This document shows positions 9,233-18,227 of a DNA stretch of 64,000 nucleotides, piece by piece (within the stretch, counting starts at the first letter, position 1; every line of letters starts with the position of its first letter). Under the pieces are notes generated by a model. That model did no database searches and was not told the DNA's origin. It worked only from the letters and a program-made list of their open reading frames with translations. Source of the DNA: Bifidobacterium castoris (GTDB taxonomy: Bacteria > Actinomycetota > Actinomycetes > Actinomycetales > Bifidobacteriaceae); contig NZ_QXGI01000002.1 in assembly GCF_003952025.1 (NCBI RefSeq), forward strand, positions 372,001-436,000, given 5' to 3'. A program made the position numbers and the translations under genes.

Positions 9233-9414
9233 ACGAACAGTGTACAAGGGGTCCGTCCGAAGCCGCTGGCAGCGTAGAGCGGTGTGGCGGGGGATACGCG
9301 TATGAGCCAGCCGTCGCTTGGCTCGATGGGTATTCGCCCATGATGCGAACGGCAGCTGCGCGACGGTGCCTGCATCGCGGCGGCGCAGTCGGCGCCGGTC
9401 GGCTGCGCCGGGTC

Positions 9415-9480
9415 GCGCATATCCCCAGGTTTCCACCCGTGCATAGCTCGATAGTTCAGGGGAAATCTGGGGATATGCGC
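9415..9480. repeat. Long hairpin, 20-bp arms, upstream of gtrA
   Basis: Arms 9415-9434 and 9461-9480 pair over 20 bp with one G-T pair and enclose a 26-nt loop. The loop contains GCATAGCTCGAT, which recurs in both arms of a second hairpin at 9621-9666. The spacer 9233-9763 (531 nt) holds no convincing gene; these two hairpins are its main structure. Confidence 0.6.
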
Positions 9481-9620
9481 TGCGTGCCGCCCGAGTGGAT
9501 GGCTGGGGTGTGTGATTATGTGCGCTTGGGTTGGTGGATGTGTGGTCGAGGGATCAGCATGGTTGATATTGTGCGCCTTTGATGGCCCGGGCCGCCGGAG
9601 CGTCTGCGCTCGCCGGCGGT

Positions 9621-9666
9621 GTGCGCATAGCTCGATGGTTTGCACGAAATATCGAGCTATGCGCAC
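9621..9666. repeat. Perfect 16-bp inverted repeat sharing a 12-mer with the 9415 hairpin
   Basis: Arms 9621-9636 (GTGCGCATAGCTCGAT) and 9651-9666 are perfect complements around a 14-nt loop. They lie about 100 nt beyond the stop of the unknown minus-strand gene ending at 9764, so they could end its transcript, although no T run follows on either strand. Confidence 0.6.
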
Positions 9667-9763
9667 GCAGGCGCACGGAGAGGGCGGGGCTGAACGGTGG
9701 AACACCCTCCGCGCTGCGGCGCTATGTGCCTGTGCGCCCGCGCGAGATGGGGAAGAGGCCGCC

Positions 9764-10693
9764 CTACAGTTCGACCTCGGGTTTGTTCGGGTCGTCCTCG
9801 ACGTGGGCGAACTTCGCGGCGAGCGCCTCCTTGTTCTTGCGTTCGTCCTCCTTGCGCGCGCGTTCCTTCGCCTCCTTGGGGTCCCACAGGATGTCCTCGC
9901 GGTGCTTGCGCCACTCGGCGCCGGCGATCGGCGCGAGCGCCTGCGCGAGCACGGTGGCGGCATCCGTGGCGTCGTCGTCGCCGTTCGGCGTGGCGTAGGC
10001 GGCGACGACGCCACGGAACTGCTCGGCCGTCAGGCAGATCTGCGGCAGCTGCAGCGTCGCGGCGAAATCGTTGATGAACAGGAAGAACGGCAGCGCGAGC
10101 CGTTCAAGGCCGCGCACGCGCTGTTCGGGCGCGCCGCCGGCCGTCGCCTCCTCGGTTCCGAGCTGCGTCGTCGCGGCGCGCATCAGTTCGTTGAGCAGTG
10201 CGACGACGACGGCGTAATGCCATGCGGGCGATTCGACCTTCGTCTCGGCGCGCGCGGCGACGAAATCCTCGAGGTCGCCGATGGCGGCCGTGACGGCGGT
10301 GGAGGTCGCGCCCGACCAGCCGGCGTCGAGCGTGCCGGCGGCGTCGAGCAGCCCATGCACGTCATGCGACGAGATGAAGCCCTCGAGCGCCTCGACCGCG
10401 TCGTTCGCGGCGTTCAGCGCGTCGACCGTCGACTGCGGGCGCCCCGGGATCGCGTCGGCGCCCTCGTAGACGAATTCGGCGTCGGCCATCGGAATCGTTT
10501 CGCCGGTCATGACCTGCGCGGCGAGACGGCTCAGCCGCACCTGCAGGTTCTCGCAGTAGCGCGCATCGTTGTCCATGTGCAGCGCCGACGTCAGCGGCCA
10601 CAGTTCGGTGAGGTCGGCCGCCTCCTGCGCGGCCTGGCGGACGCTCGGCAGCGCGGCGATGCGCTCGACGACCTGGTCGGGTTCAGCATTCAT
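9764..10693 (-). CDS. Unknown soluble protein, 309 aa
   Basis: I do not recognise this family. The protein is acidic, alanine-rich and predicted mostly helical, with no signal peptide or clear membrane helix; a hydrophobic patch (ALPFFLFINDFAATLQL) lies near residues 205-222. The last 45 residues are highly charged (KEAKERARKEDERKNKEALAAKFAHVEDD) and could form a coiled coil or flexible tail. The start is well defined by AAGGAG 6 nt before the ATG. Codon use matches its neighbours, so it is probably native. It ends near a hairpin-rich spacer and starts 57 nt after the histidine phosphatase gene on the same strand, so the two may form an operon. Confidence 0.75.
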   Translation of the reverse strand: MNAEPDQVVERIAALPSVRQAAQEAADLTELWPLTSALHMDNDARYCENLQVRLSRLAAQVMTGETIPMADAEFVYEGADAIPGRPQSTVDALNAANDAVEALEGFISSHDVHGLLDAAGTLDAGWSGATSTAVTAAIGDLEDFVAARAETKVESPAWHYAVVVALLNELMRAATTQLGTEEATAGGAPEQRVRGLERLALPFFLFINDFAATLQLPQICLTAEQFRGVVAAYATPNGDDDATDAATVLAQALAPIAGAEWRKHREDILWDPKEAKERARKEDERKNKEALAAKFAHVEDDPNKPEVEL

Positions 10694-10750
10694 CGTGACT
10701 CCTTATGGTTGCGGACGCCGCACGGCGTCCGGGAAACGGATGGCCGGCGG

Positions 10751-11410
10751 CTACGCGATGCCCTTCGCCGGGTCGGCGTAGGTGATCGACAGGACGTCGT
10801 GCGTCGCGTTGTCGTAGGTGATCGACGTCACCGACGCGAGCGCCGTCTTGCGCAGCAGCATGTTGTGTTCGGGGCGTCCCGTCTCGAGCATGTGGCGGTA
10901 CGACCAGATCGGCGATTCGTGCGTGACGACGACGATCTGCTCGCCGGGATGCTCGTCGACTTTTTCGAGGGCGAAATTCTGCACACGGTTCGCGATCGAA
11001 CGGTAGCTCTCGCCCCAGCTCGGACGCCACAGGTTGCGCACGAGCCTGAGGTTCTCCGGGCGCCACAGCGCGCCGTCGCCGTGGCCGATGCGCTTGCCGC
11101 GGAACTCGTTGCGCGCCTCGATGAGACGGGGGTCGGTGAGCAGCTGCAGCCGCTGCTGGCCGCGGTCGGCGCGCAGGCGGTTGAGCTCGAGCAGGATCGC
11201 GTCGGCGGTCTCGCGCGTACGGTCGAGCGGCGACGAGTAGACGGCGACGGCCGTGTTCGTCTGCGGGTTCGCGGCGAGGTAGCGGCCGGTCGCCTGCGCC
11301 ATGCGCCGCCCGGCTTCGGACAGATGGAAATCGGGAAGCCGTTCGTAGAGCACGTGGTTCGGGTTGTGGACCTTGCCGTGCCGCACGAAGTTGATGGTGG
11401 TGGCCGTCAT
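10751..11410 (-). CDS. Histidine phosphatase family protein
   Basis: A 219-residue member of the histidine phosphatase (phosphoglycerate mutase-like) superfamily. The phospho-accepting His lies in FVRHGKVHNP near residue 11 (RHG motif). SSPLDRTRETADAI supplies the second Arg, and VVVTHESPI the C-terminal His. Substrates range from sugar phosphates to nucleotides and cannot be assigned here. GGGAG precedes the ATG by 5 nt. The downstream gene on the same strand is an unknown 309-aa protein 57 nt away. The 296-nt region upstream is divergent with an MFS transporter. Confidence 0.87.
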   Translation of the reverse strand: MTATTINFVRHGKVHNPNHVLYERLPDFHLSEAGRRMAQATGRYLAANPQTNTAVAVYSSPLDRTRETADAILLELNRLRADRGQQRLQLLTDPRLIEARNEFRGKRIGHGDGALWRPENLRLVRNLWRPSWGESYRSIANRVQNFALEKVDEHPGEQIVVVTHESPIWSYRHMLETGRPEHNMLLRKTALASVTSITYDNATHDVLSITYADPAKGIA

Positions 11411-11706
11411 GACGCTCCCTTTCGGATTGATGTGAACATTTCACGATAATCGCTTCCTCCTCAATAATGTACCGCGTGTCGCGCCGGAGGGTGCGACTAA
11501 TGTGGCCGTGTTCGCGAACGCGTGCGCGAGGTGCGTGCGGCGCGCGGACAATCCGATCGGTCGCTCGACGACGACGTAGCCGGATCGCAACGCGACACGA
11601 CCACCCCAACCAACAACCAACCGCAGGCGGCGACAATCAAGCCGTGACGCCAAACGGCGCGACGGCCGCATGCGGCACACACCCCGCGAGCAGAAAGGAG
11701 CGGCAC

Positions 11707-13254
11707 ATGGCACAACACAGGGAGCACGTGGTGACGAAAGGGATCAGGGACGTCAACAGGCGGTTGTTCGGCGGCTACGCGCAGCTGCTGAAGATCCCGC
11801 ATACGGCCAGGTTCACGGTCGGCTCGGTCGTCGCGTGCATGCCGTTCCCGATGGTCGGCATGACGATGACGATCATGACGCAGCAGTACTACGGCAACTA
11901 TTCGCTCGCCGGCGCGCTCACGGCCGTGCAGGCGATCGCCGGCGCCGCCGTCGGGCCGCTGTTCGGCACGCTCGTCGACCGCTACGGGCAGCGGCAGGTC
12001 TCGGTGCCGATCATCGCCGTGTGGACGGTCGCGGCGACGGCCTTCGTCTCATGCGTGCTCGCGCACGTGCAGCCGTGGATCCTGTTCTGCATCGTGCCGT
12101 TCCTCGCCGCCGTGCCGCCGTGGGGCGCGATGAGCCGCGCGCGGTGGACGAACCTGCTCAGGCACGACCGCGTCGGCGTCAACCGCGCGTTGTCGCTGTG
12201 CGGCGTCTTCGACGAAGCGATGTGGGTCATCGGCAATCCTCTCGCCTCGACGCTGGCCGTCATCTCCGGCGTGCTCACGTTCAGCTTCACCGGCGCGTGC
12301 GTCCTCATCGGCGCGCTGATGTTCCTGACCGAGCTGACGACGGAGCCGGCGAGCCAGACGCGGCTCGCGCGCGCCGAAGGCCTCACGCGGCGCGAGTTCC
12401 GTGCACGCGAGGACGAGAAGGCGCGGCTGCTGCGCGCGCGGACGGCGGAACGCGACGCACGCGCGCAGGCGAAGTCGGAAGGGCGGAGCGCGGCCGAGGT
12501 GGACGCCGCCGGCAAGGCGGCCTACGAGCGGTCGATGAGCGGCAAGAAGGACTCGATCTGGGGTCCGGGCCTCATCGCCGTATGCGTCACCTGGTTCGGG
12601 CTCGGCGCGTTCCAGTCGGCCGCCGGCATCTCGATCGTCTCGTTCGCTACCGAATCGGACATGAAGCAGTACACCGGATTCGTGTTCGCGTGCTTCTCGA
12701 TCAGCTCGCTGCTCGGCGCGCTCGTCTACGGCGCGAAGAACTGGACGATCCCGCTGTGGAAGCGCTTCTACGTGTGCCTCGCCGTGCTCAACCTCGGCAT
12801 CGGCTCGTTCCTGTTCGCCAAGCAGCTGTGGGTCATCGCCGTCATCTACCTGTTCATCGGCGTGTGCCAGTCGCCGACATGGATCAACGGCAACCAGCTG
12901 ATGCTGCATCTCGTGCCGCAGACGCGCTTCACCGAAGGCATGGCGTGGATGGGCGCGATGAACGCGATCGGAGGGTCGGCCGGGTCGGCGATCGCCGGCG
13001 TCGCGATCGACCATGCCGGCTCGCACGGCGGCTTCGCCGTCGTTACGGCGCTCGCGCTCGTCTCGCTCGCGATCGCGCTGTGCGGCTTCAAGCAGATCAA
13101 GGTGAGCACGCAGACGCCGGTGCTCACCGAAGTCGACTCGACCGACGCCGCGATCGGCGACGGAGACGAGACGGCCGCGCAGCTGGAGGACGTCGCCGCG
13201 ATCGCGGCCGAGGACGCCCCCGCGGACGAGGCGCAGGAGCGGGCGGATCGCTAA
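11707..13254 (+). CDS. MFS transporter
   Basis: A 515-residue major facilitator superfamily permease with about 12 hydrophobic segments in two halves. [11 protein letters not shown] between helices 2 and 3 fits the MFS loop motif. The central cytoplasmic loop (about residues 218-275) is long and highly charged, rich in Arg, Glu and Ala. The C-terminal 45 residues are strongly acidic and disordered. AAAGGAG lies 6 nt before the ATG, which fixes this start although the frame is open further upstream. The substrate is unknown; it could be an exporter. gltX follows after a GC-rich hairpin. Confidence 0.85.
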   Translation: MAQHREHVVTKGIRDVNRRLFGGYAQLLKIPHTARFTVGSVVACMPFPMVGMTMTIMTQQYYGNYSLAGALTAVQAIAGAAVGPLFGTLVDRYGQRQVSVPIIAVWTVAATAFVSCVLAHVQPWILFCIVPFLAAVPPWGAMSRARWTNLLRHDRVGVNRALSLCGVFDEAMWVIGNPLASTLAVISGVLTFSFTGACVLIGALMFLTELTTEPASQTRLARAEGLTRREFRAREDEKARLLRARTAERDARAQAKSEGRSAAEVDAAGKAAYERSMSGKKDSIWGPGLIAVCVTWFGLGAFQSAAGISIVSFATESDMKQYTGFVFACFSISSLLGALVYGAKNWTIPLWKRFYVCLAVLNLGIGSFLFAKQLWVIAVIYLFIGVCQSPTWINGNQLMLHLVPQTRFTEGMAWMGAMNAIGGSAGSAIAGVAIDHAGSHGGFAVVTALALVSLAIALCGFKQIKVSTQTPVLTEVDSTDAAIGDGDETAAQLEDVAAIAAEDAPADEAQERADR

Positions 13255-13271
13255 GCGCGCGGCGCGCTCGG

Positions 13272-13293
13272 CGGGGGCGGAGGGCCGCCCCCG
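13272..13293 (+). terminator. GC hairpin between the MFS gene and gltX
   Basis: A 9-bp perfect stem (CGGGGGCGG with CCGCCCCCG) and an AGGG loop lie 17 nt after the transporter stop. There is no T run, so it may slow rather than end transcription before the gltX promoter. Confidence 0.4.
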
Positions 13294-13325
13294 TCACGTC
13301 GGCCGCGCGCGCCACAATAGACGGC

Positions 13326-14906
13326 ATGACTGATGCTGCAATCGTACAACCAGAAGACTCCGTCGAAGACATGAAGGAACGCGAGCGCGTCAAGCCGGAA
13401 CTGCCGGCGGACGTGCGCGTGCGCTTCTGCCCGTCGCCCACCGGCATCCCGCATGTGGGCATGGTGCGCACCGCCCTGTTCAACTGGGCCGAGGCGCGCC
13501 ATACGGGTGGCACCTTCGTGTTCCGCATCGAGGACACCGACGCCCAGCGCGACTCCGAGGAGAGCTTCAACCAGATCATCGAGGCCCTCGACTGGCTCGG
13601 CATCGACTGGGACGAAGGGATCCGCGTCGGCGGCCCGGACGGCCCGTACCGCCAGAGCGAACGCGGACCGATCTACGACGACGTCGCGAAGAAGCTGCTC
13701 GCCGCCGGCTACGCCTACGAATCGTTCTCGACCCCCGAGGAGATCGAGGCGCGCAACGTGGCCGCCGGCCGCCCCAAGGAGTTCGGCTACGACGGCTACG
13801 ACCGCGACCTGACCGAGGAGCAGAAGGCCGCGTTCCGCGCCGAGGGCCGCCAGCCGGCGCTGCGCATCAGGATGCCCGACGAGGACATCACGTTCAACGA
13901 CCTGATCCGCGGCGAGATCACGTTCAAGGCCGGCTCCGTGCCGGACTACGTGATCGTGCGCCCGAACGGCGACCCGCTGTACACGCTGACGAACCCGGTC
14001 GACGATGCGCTGATGCGCATCAACGTCGTGCTGCGCGGCGAGGACCTGCTCAGCTCGACGCCGCGCCAGATCGTGCTGTACCGCTACCTCGTCGAACTGG
14101 GCGTAGCCAAGGAGACGCCGGTGTTCGGCCACATGCCCTACGTCATGGGCCAGGGCAACAAGAAGCTCTCCAAGCGCGACCCGGAATCGAACCTGTTCCT
14201 GCACCGCGAGCACGGCTTCATCAAGGAAGGCCTGCTCAACTACCTCGCGCTGCTCGGCTGGTCGATCGGCCCGGACCGCGACATCTTCACGATGGACGAG
14301 ATGGTCAAGGCCTTCGATGTGCGCGACGTCAAGGCGAACCCGGCGCGCTTCGATCTGGACAAGGCGACGGCGATCAACGCCGAGCATATTCGCATGCTCG
14401 AGCCGCAGGACTTCCTCGACCGTTCGGTGCCGTACCTGTTCCGCGCCGGCGTCGTCTCCGCCGATTCGTGGGATGCGCTGGGCGACCGTGAGCGCGAGGT
14501 GCTCACCGCCGCCGCGCCGCTCGTGCAGACGCGCGTGCGCCTGCTCGGCGAGGTCGCCGGCATGGTCGGCTCGCTGCTGTCCGACGACGCGTACATCCCG
14601 CCGGAGGACGACGCGAAGAAGCAGCTCAAGGCGACGGCCGGCGAAGTGCTCGATGCGGCGATTGCTGCGCTCGACGCGGTGCCGGAGGACGAATGGAAGA
14701 CCGATCATCTCCATGAGACGCTCAACAAGGCGCTCATCGAGGAGGGCGGTTACAAGCCGCGCGTCGCCTTCGGGCCGGTGCGCGTCGCGATGAGCGGCCG
14801 CCGCGTCTCGCCGCCGCTGTTCGAGTCGATGGAGATCGTCGGCAAGCCGCTGACGATGCAGCGTCTCGAAGGCCTGCGCGCGCATCTCGACGAGATTCAG
14901 GGCTGA
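13326..14906 (+). CDS. gltX: Glutamyl-tRNA synthetase
   Basis: Class I aminoacyl-tRNA synthetase that charges tRNA-Glu. Motifs are [19 protein letters not shown] near residue 39 (the HIGH-equivalent block) and [11 protein letters not shown] near residues 279-289 (KMSKS-equivalent). The length of 526 aa is slightly long because of an acidic N-terminal extension of about 35 residues before the catalytic core. The ATG at 13326 has no Shine-Dalgarno site but is preceded by CACAAT 7 nt upstream, suggesting a leaderless mRNA; a second ATG at residue 17 is possible. A cognate tRNA-Glu gene lies 204 nt downstream beyond two hairpins. Confidence 0.93.
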   Translation: MTDAAIVQPEDSVEDMKERERVKPELPADVRVRFCPSPTGIPHVGMVRTALFNWAEARHTGGTFVFRIEDTDAQRDSEESFNQIIEALDWLGIDWDEGIRVGGPDGPYRQSERGPIYDDVAKKLLAAGYAYESFSTPEEIEARNVAAGRPKEFGYDGYDRDLTEEQKAAFRAEGRQPALRIRMPDEDITFNDLIRGEITFKAGSVPDYVIVRPNGDPLYTLTNPVDDALMRINVVLRGEDLLSSTPRQIVLYRYLVELGVAKETPVFGHMPYVMGQGNKKLSKRDPESNLFLHREHGFIKEGLLNYLALLGWSIGPDRDIFTMDEMVKAFDVRDVKANPARFDLDKATAINAEHIRMLEPQDFLDRSVPYLFRAGVVSADSWDALGDREREVLTAAAPLVQTRVRLLGEVAGMVGSLLSDDAYIPPEDDAKKQLKATAGEVLDAAIAALDAVPEDEWKTDHLHETLNKALIEEGGYKPRVAFGPVRVAMSGRRVSPPLFESMEIVGKPLTMQRLEGLRAHLDEIQG

Positions 14907-14913
14907 TTCGGGG

Positions 14914-14946
14914 CGCAGTCATGCGCCGGACGGACGCATGACTGCG
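14914..14946 (+). repeat. Hairpin just after gltX
   Basis: Twelve-base arms CGCAGTCATGCG (14914-14925) and CGCATGACTGCG (14935-14946) with a 9-nt loop begin 7 nt after the gltX stop. It precedes a better terminator and may act as a 3'-end stabiliser. Confidence 0.55.
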
Positions 14947-14952
14947 GCCGAG

Positions 14953-14987
14953 CGGGGAACATCTGCCGATGTTCCCCGTTTTTGTTT
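14953..14987 (+). terminator. Intrinsic terminator of gltX
   Basis: A 10-bp perfect stem (CGGGGAACAT with ATGTTCCCCG), a 6-nt loop, and the run TTTTTGTTT. This is a canonical rho-independent terminator. Confidence 0.85.
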
Positions 14988-15047
14988 GCCGGGGCCATGC
15001 GTCGATGTTGCGTGAAAACGTTGGAATCATGGGCGACACGCCGTGAT

Positions 15048-15076
15048 TTGCATGAGTGCGGGATCTCTAGTATATT
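15048..15076 (+). promoter_or_regulatory. Promoter of the tRNA-Glu/tRNA-Gln unit
   Basis: TTGCAT (15048-15053), a 17-nt spacer and TATATT (15071-15076) form a near-consensus vegetative promoter ending 34 nt before tRNA-Glu. It lies after the gltX terminator, so the tRNAs are transcribed independently of gltX. Confidence 0.8.
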
Positions 15077-15110
15077 TTCTTTCTGTTGCTTCACGGAGCA
15101 GCGAGATGAT

Positions 15111-15183
15111 GCCCCCATCGTCTAGCGGTCTAGGACTACGCCCTCTCACGGCGCCAACACCGGTTCAAATCCGGTTGGGGGTA
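15111..15183 (+). tRNA. tRNA-Glu (CTC anticodon)
   Basis: A full cloverleaf can be folded: acceptor GCCCCCA with TGGGGGT (one G-T pair), D arm around TCTAGCGGTCTAGGA, anticodon loop CTCTCAC giving CTC, and T arm CCGGTTCAAATCCGG. The CCA end is not encoded (ACGA follows). It lies downstream of gltX, its synthetase. Confidence 0.93.
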
Positions 15184-15217
15184 CGAAGTTCACCACCACG
15201 GTGATGAACATGCCAAT

Positions 15218-15292
15218 TGGGATGTGGTGTAATTGGCAACACAGCTGATTCTGGTTCAGCCATTCTTGGTTCGAGTCCAGGCATCCCAGCCA
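15218..15292 (+). tRNA. tRNA-Gln (CTG anticodon)
   Basis: Acceptor TGGGATG pairs with CATCCCA, the anticodon stem GCTGA/TCAGC encloses TTCTGGT giving CTG, and a TTCGA T-loop follows. Here the 3' CCA is encoded (GCCA at 15289-15292). It is 34 nt after tRNA-Glu and probably part of the same transcript. Confidence 0.93.
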
Positions 15293-15295
15293 ATC

Positions 15296-15330
15296 GAAAC
15301 CCTCGCTTCGGCGAGGGTTTCGTCGTTTTC
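15296..15330 (+). terminator. Terminator of the tRNA unit
   Basis: An 11-bp perfect stem (GAAACCCTCGC with GCGAGGGTTTC) capped by a TTCG tetraloop, followed by GTCGTTTTC, starts 3 nt after the tRNA-Gln CCA. Confidence 0.85.
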
Positions 15331-15426
15331 GCGAGGCGCGCCCTCGGTGAAGCGTTTGCGCGGAAAACGGGGGGAATCCGCGTGACGCGCGCCATGTCGC
15401 GCACGAAGTGCATTACTGTTGGAAGT

Positions 15427-16764
15427 ATGAGCGAACGAGCAACGAACAAGCAGGCTTCGGCCATGGATGGACCACTGTCGGTGTCGCAGCGCCTCGGTCG
15501 GCTGCAGTTCCATCGTTCGGGCAAGTTCCGCATCCTGCAGCTCACCGACATCCAGGATGGTCCGAAGGTCTCGTCGGACACGATCAGCCTCATCGAAGCC
15601 GCGCTCGCGAGCGCGCGCCCCGACCTCGTCGTCTTCTCCGGCAACCAGATCGCCGGGTACGATCCCGCTTACGCCGCCACCTTCTGCAAACGCCACTGGA
15701 AGAAGCCGCTGCCGACCGCGCGGCGCGAGGCCGAGCTCGAGCAGACGCGCGAACGGGTGCGCTCTTCGATACGCCAGTTCGTCACGCCGATGGCGGACGC
15801 CGGCGTCCCCTGGGCCGTCACCTACGGCAACCATGATTTCCAGTGCGGGCTGAGCAACGCGCAGCTTGATGCGATCTACCGCGAGTTCAAAGGCTGCCTC
15901 AATCCCGTCATCACCGGGCATATGAAGCAGGAGATGCACATCGACGACCCGTCGGCGCCGCTTGACGCCGCCGACGTGTGTGCGCGCACGACGGTGCCGG
16001 CGCTCGCCGACGAGGTCGCCTACGCGTGCGAGTCGGGCACCTTCGCGCTGCCGGTCGCGAACGAACAGGGCGAGACGATCCTCGGCGTCGTGCTCGTCGA
16101 TTCCGGTGACTATGCGCCGACGGGCGGTTACGGTGCGCCGGATGCGCGCGCGTTGGCGTTCCTGCGCGCATTGCCGGCCGTGTTGGGGCCGCACGTGAAA
16201 TCGATCGTCTTCCAGCATACGGCGGTGCCGCAGTACTATCAGCTGCTCAAGCCGGTCGCGGCGACGGCCGCGCACGCCGTCGAGGGGTATCGGATGTTCT
16301 CCGGCCAGTACTACACGCTCGACGACGCGAAGACGGCGCCCGGCGGCTATCTCGGCGAGGGCATCAGCTGCCCCGACGACGACAGCGGCGAATTTGCGAT
16401 CCTGCGGGACACGCATGCGTACTTCGCGATCTCGACCGGCCATGACCACCGCAACGCCTTCGACGGCGTCGTCGACGGCGTGCGCATGATCGCGTCGCCG
16501 ACCTGCGGGTTCGGATCCTACGGACCGGTGCCGCAGCGGCGTGCGGCGCGGCTGTTCGAGTTCGACATCCGCCACCCCTACGAACCACGCACGCAGCTGC
16601 TCGCGTTCGGCGACCTCGTGGGCAAACCCAGTTCGAAGAAGGCCTACGTGTACGGGATGATCGCCGAATCCAAGCCGAAGAGCGAAGGCGTGAACCTGCT
16701 GCACAAGCCGACGGCGTTCAGCCGCATCCTCCATTCGATCGCGAAGAACCTGTTCGGCCGGTAG
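15427..16764 (+). CDS. Metallophosphoesterase
   Basis: A 445-residue calcineurin-like phosphoesterase. Metal-binding motifs are visible: LQLTDIQDG (D-x-Q/H variant of the first block), VVFSGNQIAG where GD is replaced by GN, YGNHDFQ (GNH[DE]), VFQHTAVPQYY and STGHDHRNAF (GHxH-like). Relatives include fungal DCR2-type and bacterial purple acid phosphatase-like enzymes. The usual first-block D-x-H and second-block GD both differ here (D-x-Q, G-N), so metal coordination may be altered. No signal peptide is seen. TACTGT lies 6 nt before the ATG, pointing to a leaderless start; an ATG at 15463 is an alternative. Substrate unknown. Confidence 0.83.
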   Translation: MSERATNKQASAMDGPLSVSQRLGRLQFHRSGKFRILQLTDIQDGPKVSSDTISLIEAALASARPDLVVFSGNQIAGYDPAYAATFCKRHWKKPLPTARREAELEQTRERVRSSIRQFVTPMADAGVPWAVTYGNHDFQCGLSNAQLDAIYREFKGCLNPVITGHMKQEMHIDDPSAPLDAADVCARTTVPALADEVAYACESGTFALPVANEQGETILGVVLVDSGDYAPTGGYGAPDARALAFLRALPAVLGPHVKSIVFQHTAVPQYYQLLKPVAATAAHAVEGYRMFSGQYYTLDDAKTAPGGYLGEGISCPDDDSGEFAILRDTHAYFAISTGHDHRNAFDGVVDGVRMIASPTCGFGSYGPVPQRRAARLFEFDIRHPYEPRTQLLAFGDLVGKPSSKKAYVYGMIAESKPKSEGVNLLHKPTAFSRILHSIAKNLFGR

Positions 16765-16790
16765 ACCGCGCGTGCCGTTCTGGGGGTGTG

Positions 16791-16945
16791 GTCACGCGCG
16801 GAATGCCGCCGGAAGGGTGGGTTGGTGTCGGTGTATGGGTGAGGTTACCTACGGAATGCCATTGGGGGCGCTGCAACGGCGTTCTGTGGGCGGGGTCACC
16901 CGAATATTGCCATTGGTGTGGGGCAGCCGATGGCGGTTTGGGGAT
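16791..16945. repeat. Degenerate tandem repeat, three units of 51-53 bp
   Basis: The spacer 16765-17063 holds no gene. Three units begin at 16791, 16844 and 16895 with the related strings GTCACGCGCGGAATGCCG, GTTACCTACGGAATGCCAT and GTCACCCGAATATTGCCAT. Unit lengths of 53 and 51 bp match the period of arrays at 23894 and 57287. Confidence 0.5.
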
Positions 16946-17063
16946 GAGCGCAACATATGGCGGAGGGGACCGGCGATGCGGTCCCCTCGATGGTGCCTTC
17001 GGGGCTATAGGCCTTGGCGCTGTCCGCGGCACGTGGCTTGCGGCTGCGGCTGCGGGTGGTGGC

Positions 17064-17966
17064 TCAGCGGCTGATGCTCGCCTTGATCAGCGCATCGGTC
17101 AGGTATTTGCCGGCGCCCATGACGAGCGGGGCGAAGCGGTGGCCTGGATTCGAACCCATGCGGCCGCTCGGGCCGGAGATCGAGATCGCGGCGATGACCT
17201 GGCCGGAGGCGTTGCGGATCGGCGCCGAGATCGAGCACACGCCCTCGTCGCGTTCGTTGATCGACTCGGCCCAGCCGCGCTTGCGGACGGCGGCGAGCTT
17301 TGCGGCCGAGAAGCGGGCGTGGCGCAGGCCCTGATGCAGGCGGTCGGAATCCTCCCAGGCGAGCAGGATCTGCGCGGCGGAACCGGCCTCCATCGACAGC
17401 ATCGCGCCGACCGGAATCGAATCGCGCAGGCCGCTTGCGCGCTCGACGGCGGCGATGCAGACGCGCTGTTCGCCTTGACGGCGGTAGATCTGCGCCGATT
17501 CGCCGGTGCGGTCGAGCAGCGTCTGCAGGATCGGGCCGGCGGCCGCAAGCAGGCGGTCCTCGCCGGCGGCGGCCGCGAGTTCGGCGAAGCGCGAGCCGAG
17601 CACGAAGCGGCCATGCTGGTCGCGCAGCACGAAACGGTGCCGTTCAAGCGCGATCGCGAGGCGGTGGGCGGTCGGGCGCGCGAGCTTCGTTTGGCTGACG
17701 AGCTGGCCGAGCGTGGCGGGACCGGACTCGAGCGCGTCGAGGATCTTGACGGTCTTGTCGAGCACGCCGACGCCGGAATGGATCTCATGGTCATTGGCGA
17801 CGGATCCGTCCGTCATCGACGTGTGGAGGTTGTGGCGCCTCGCCTCGCCTGCAGCGGCATCGGAAGGCGTCGCCTCGGTCTCGGTGGCGGTCATGGCGGT
17901 GGCGGATTTTGTCACGGCCTCATCGAGCTGATGCTCGGTTTTTGCGGATAGCGTATTTGAAGTCAT
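17064..17966 (-). CDS. ndgR: IclR family regulator (NdgR/LtbR type)
   Basis: A 300-residue IclR-type transcription factor divergent from leuCD, the position held by NdgR (Streptomyces) and LtbR (Corynebacterium), which control leucine biosynthesis. After an unusual N-terminal extension of about 65 hydrophilic residues comes the winged helix (SGVGVLDKTVKILDALES, then ARPTAHRLAIALERH as recognition helix) and the IclR effector domain ending in MGAGKYLTDAL. I chose the ATG at 17966, where CATAAT sits 6 nt upstream and no ribosome site exists; the open frame continues upstream without family similarity. It probably regulates itself and leuCD through a motif shared by both promoters. Confidence 0.9.
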   Translation of the reverse strand: MTSNTLSAKTEHQLDEAVTKSATAMTATETEATPSDAAAGEARRHNLHTSMTDGSVANDHEIHSGVGVLDKTVKILDALESGPATLGQLVSQTKLARPTAHRLAIALERHRFVLRDQHGRFVLGSRFAELAAAAGEDRLLAAAGPILQTLLDRTGESAQIYRRQGEQRVCIAAVERASGLRDSIPVGAMLSMEAGSAAQILLAWEDSDRLHQGLRHARFSAAKLAAVRKRGWAESINERDEGVCSISAPIRNASGQVIAAISISGPSGRMGSNPGHRFAPLVMGAGKYLTDALIKASISR

Positions 17967-17975
17967 GACGACATT

Positions 17976-17994
17976 ATGCCATCTCACATAATGA
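17976..17994. promoter_or_regulatory. Candidate NdgR operator at the ndgR promoter
   Basis: ATGCCATCTCACATAATGA overlaps the ndgR -10 region. It shares ATCTCA(C/T)ATA(A/G)TGA with the leuC upstream site and the 12-mer ATGCCATCTCAC (reverse complement) with the lacZ upstream region. Confidence 0.45.
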
Positions 17995-18113
17995 AACGCC
18001 AAATCGAAGAGGGCGGAGCCTGCCGGCGAATCCGGGGCGGCGAGGCGCAAGTCTCGCAAAACGTAGCAATGGCAACGATTTCCTTTGTCTCAACCTGTTC
18101 ACCGAACCTCCAT

Positions 18114-18127
18114 ATCTCATATAGTGA
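18114..18127. promoter_or_regulatory. Candidate NdgR operator at the leuC promoter
   Basis: ATCTCATATAGTGA contains CATATAGTGA, which resembles the LtbR operator of corynebacteria as I recall it (CA[TC]ATAGTG[AG]GA), and includes a -10-like TATAGT. It lies 100 nt before the leuC start. Confidence 0.5.
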
Positions 18128-18227
18128 CGTGCGTGCAATGTCTTGAAAGATGAACTCATAAGCTGAACGGACGTGTGAAGCGCGCCCTTGACAAGCGCAA
18201 CCAGTTTTTGTAGGAGGAAGACCGACC

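Noticed and set aside
13326-14906. GltX with a defective HIGH motif (HVGM)
   Set aside because: The fourth position of this motif varies in glutamyl-tRNA synthetases and the KLSKR loop is intact, so it is not a sign of inactivity.
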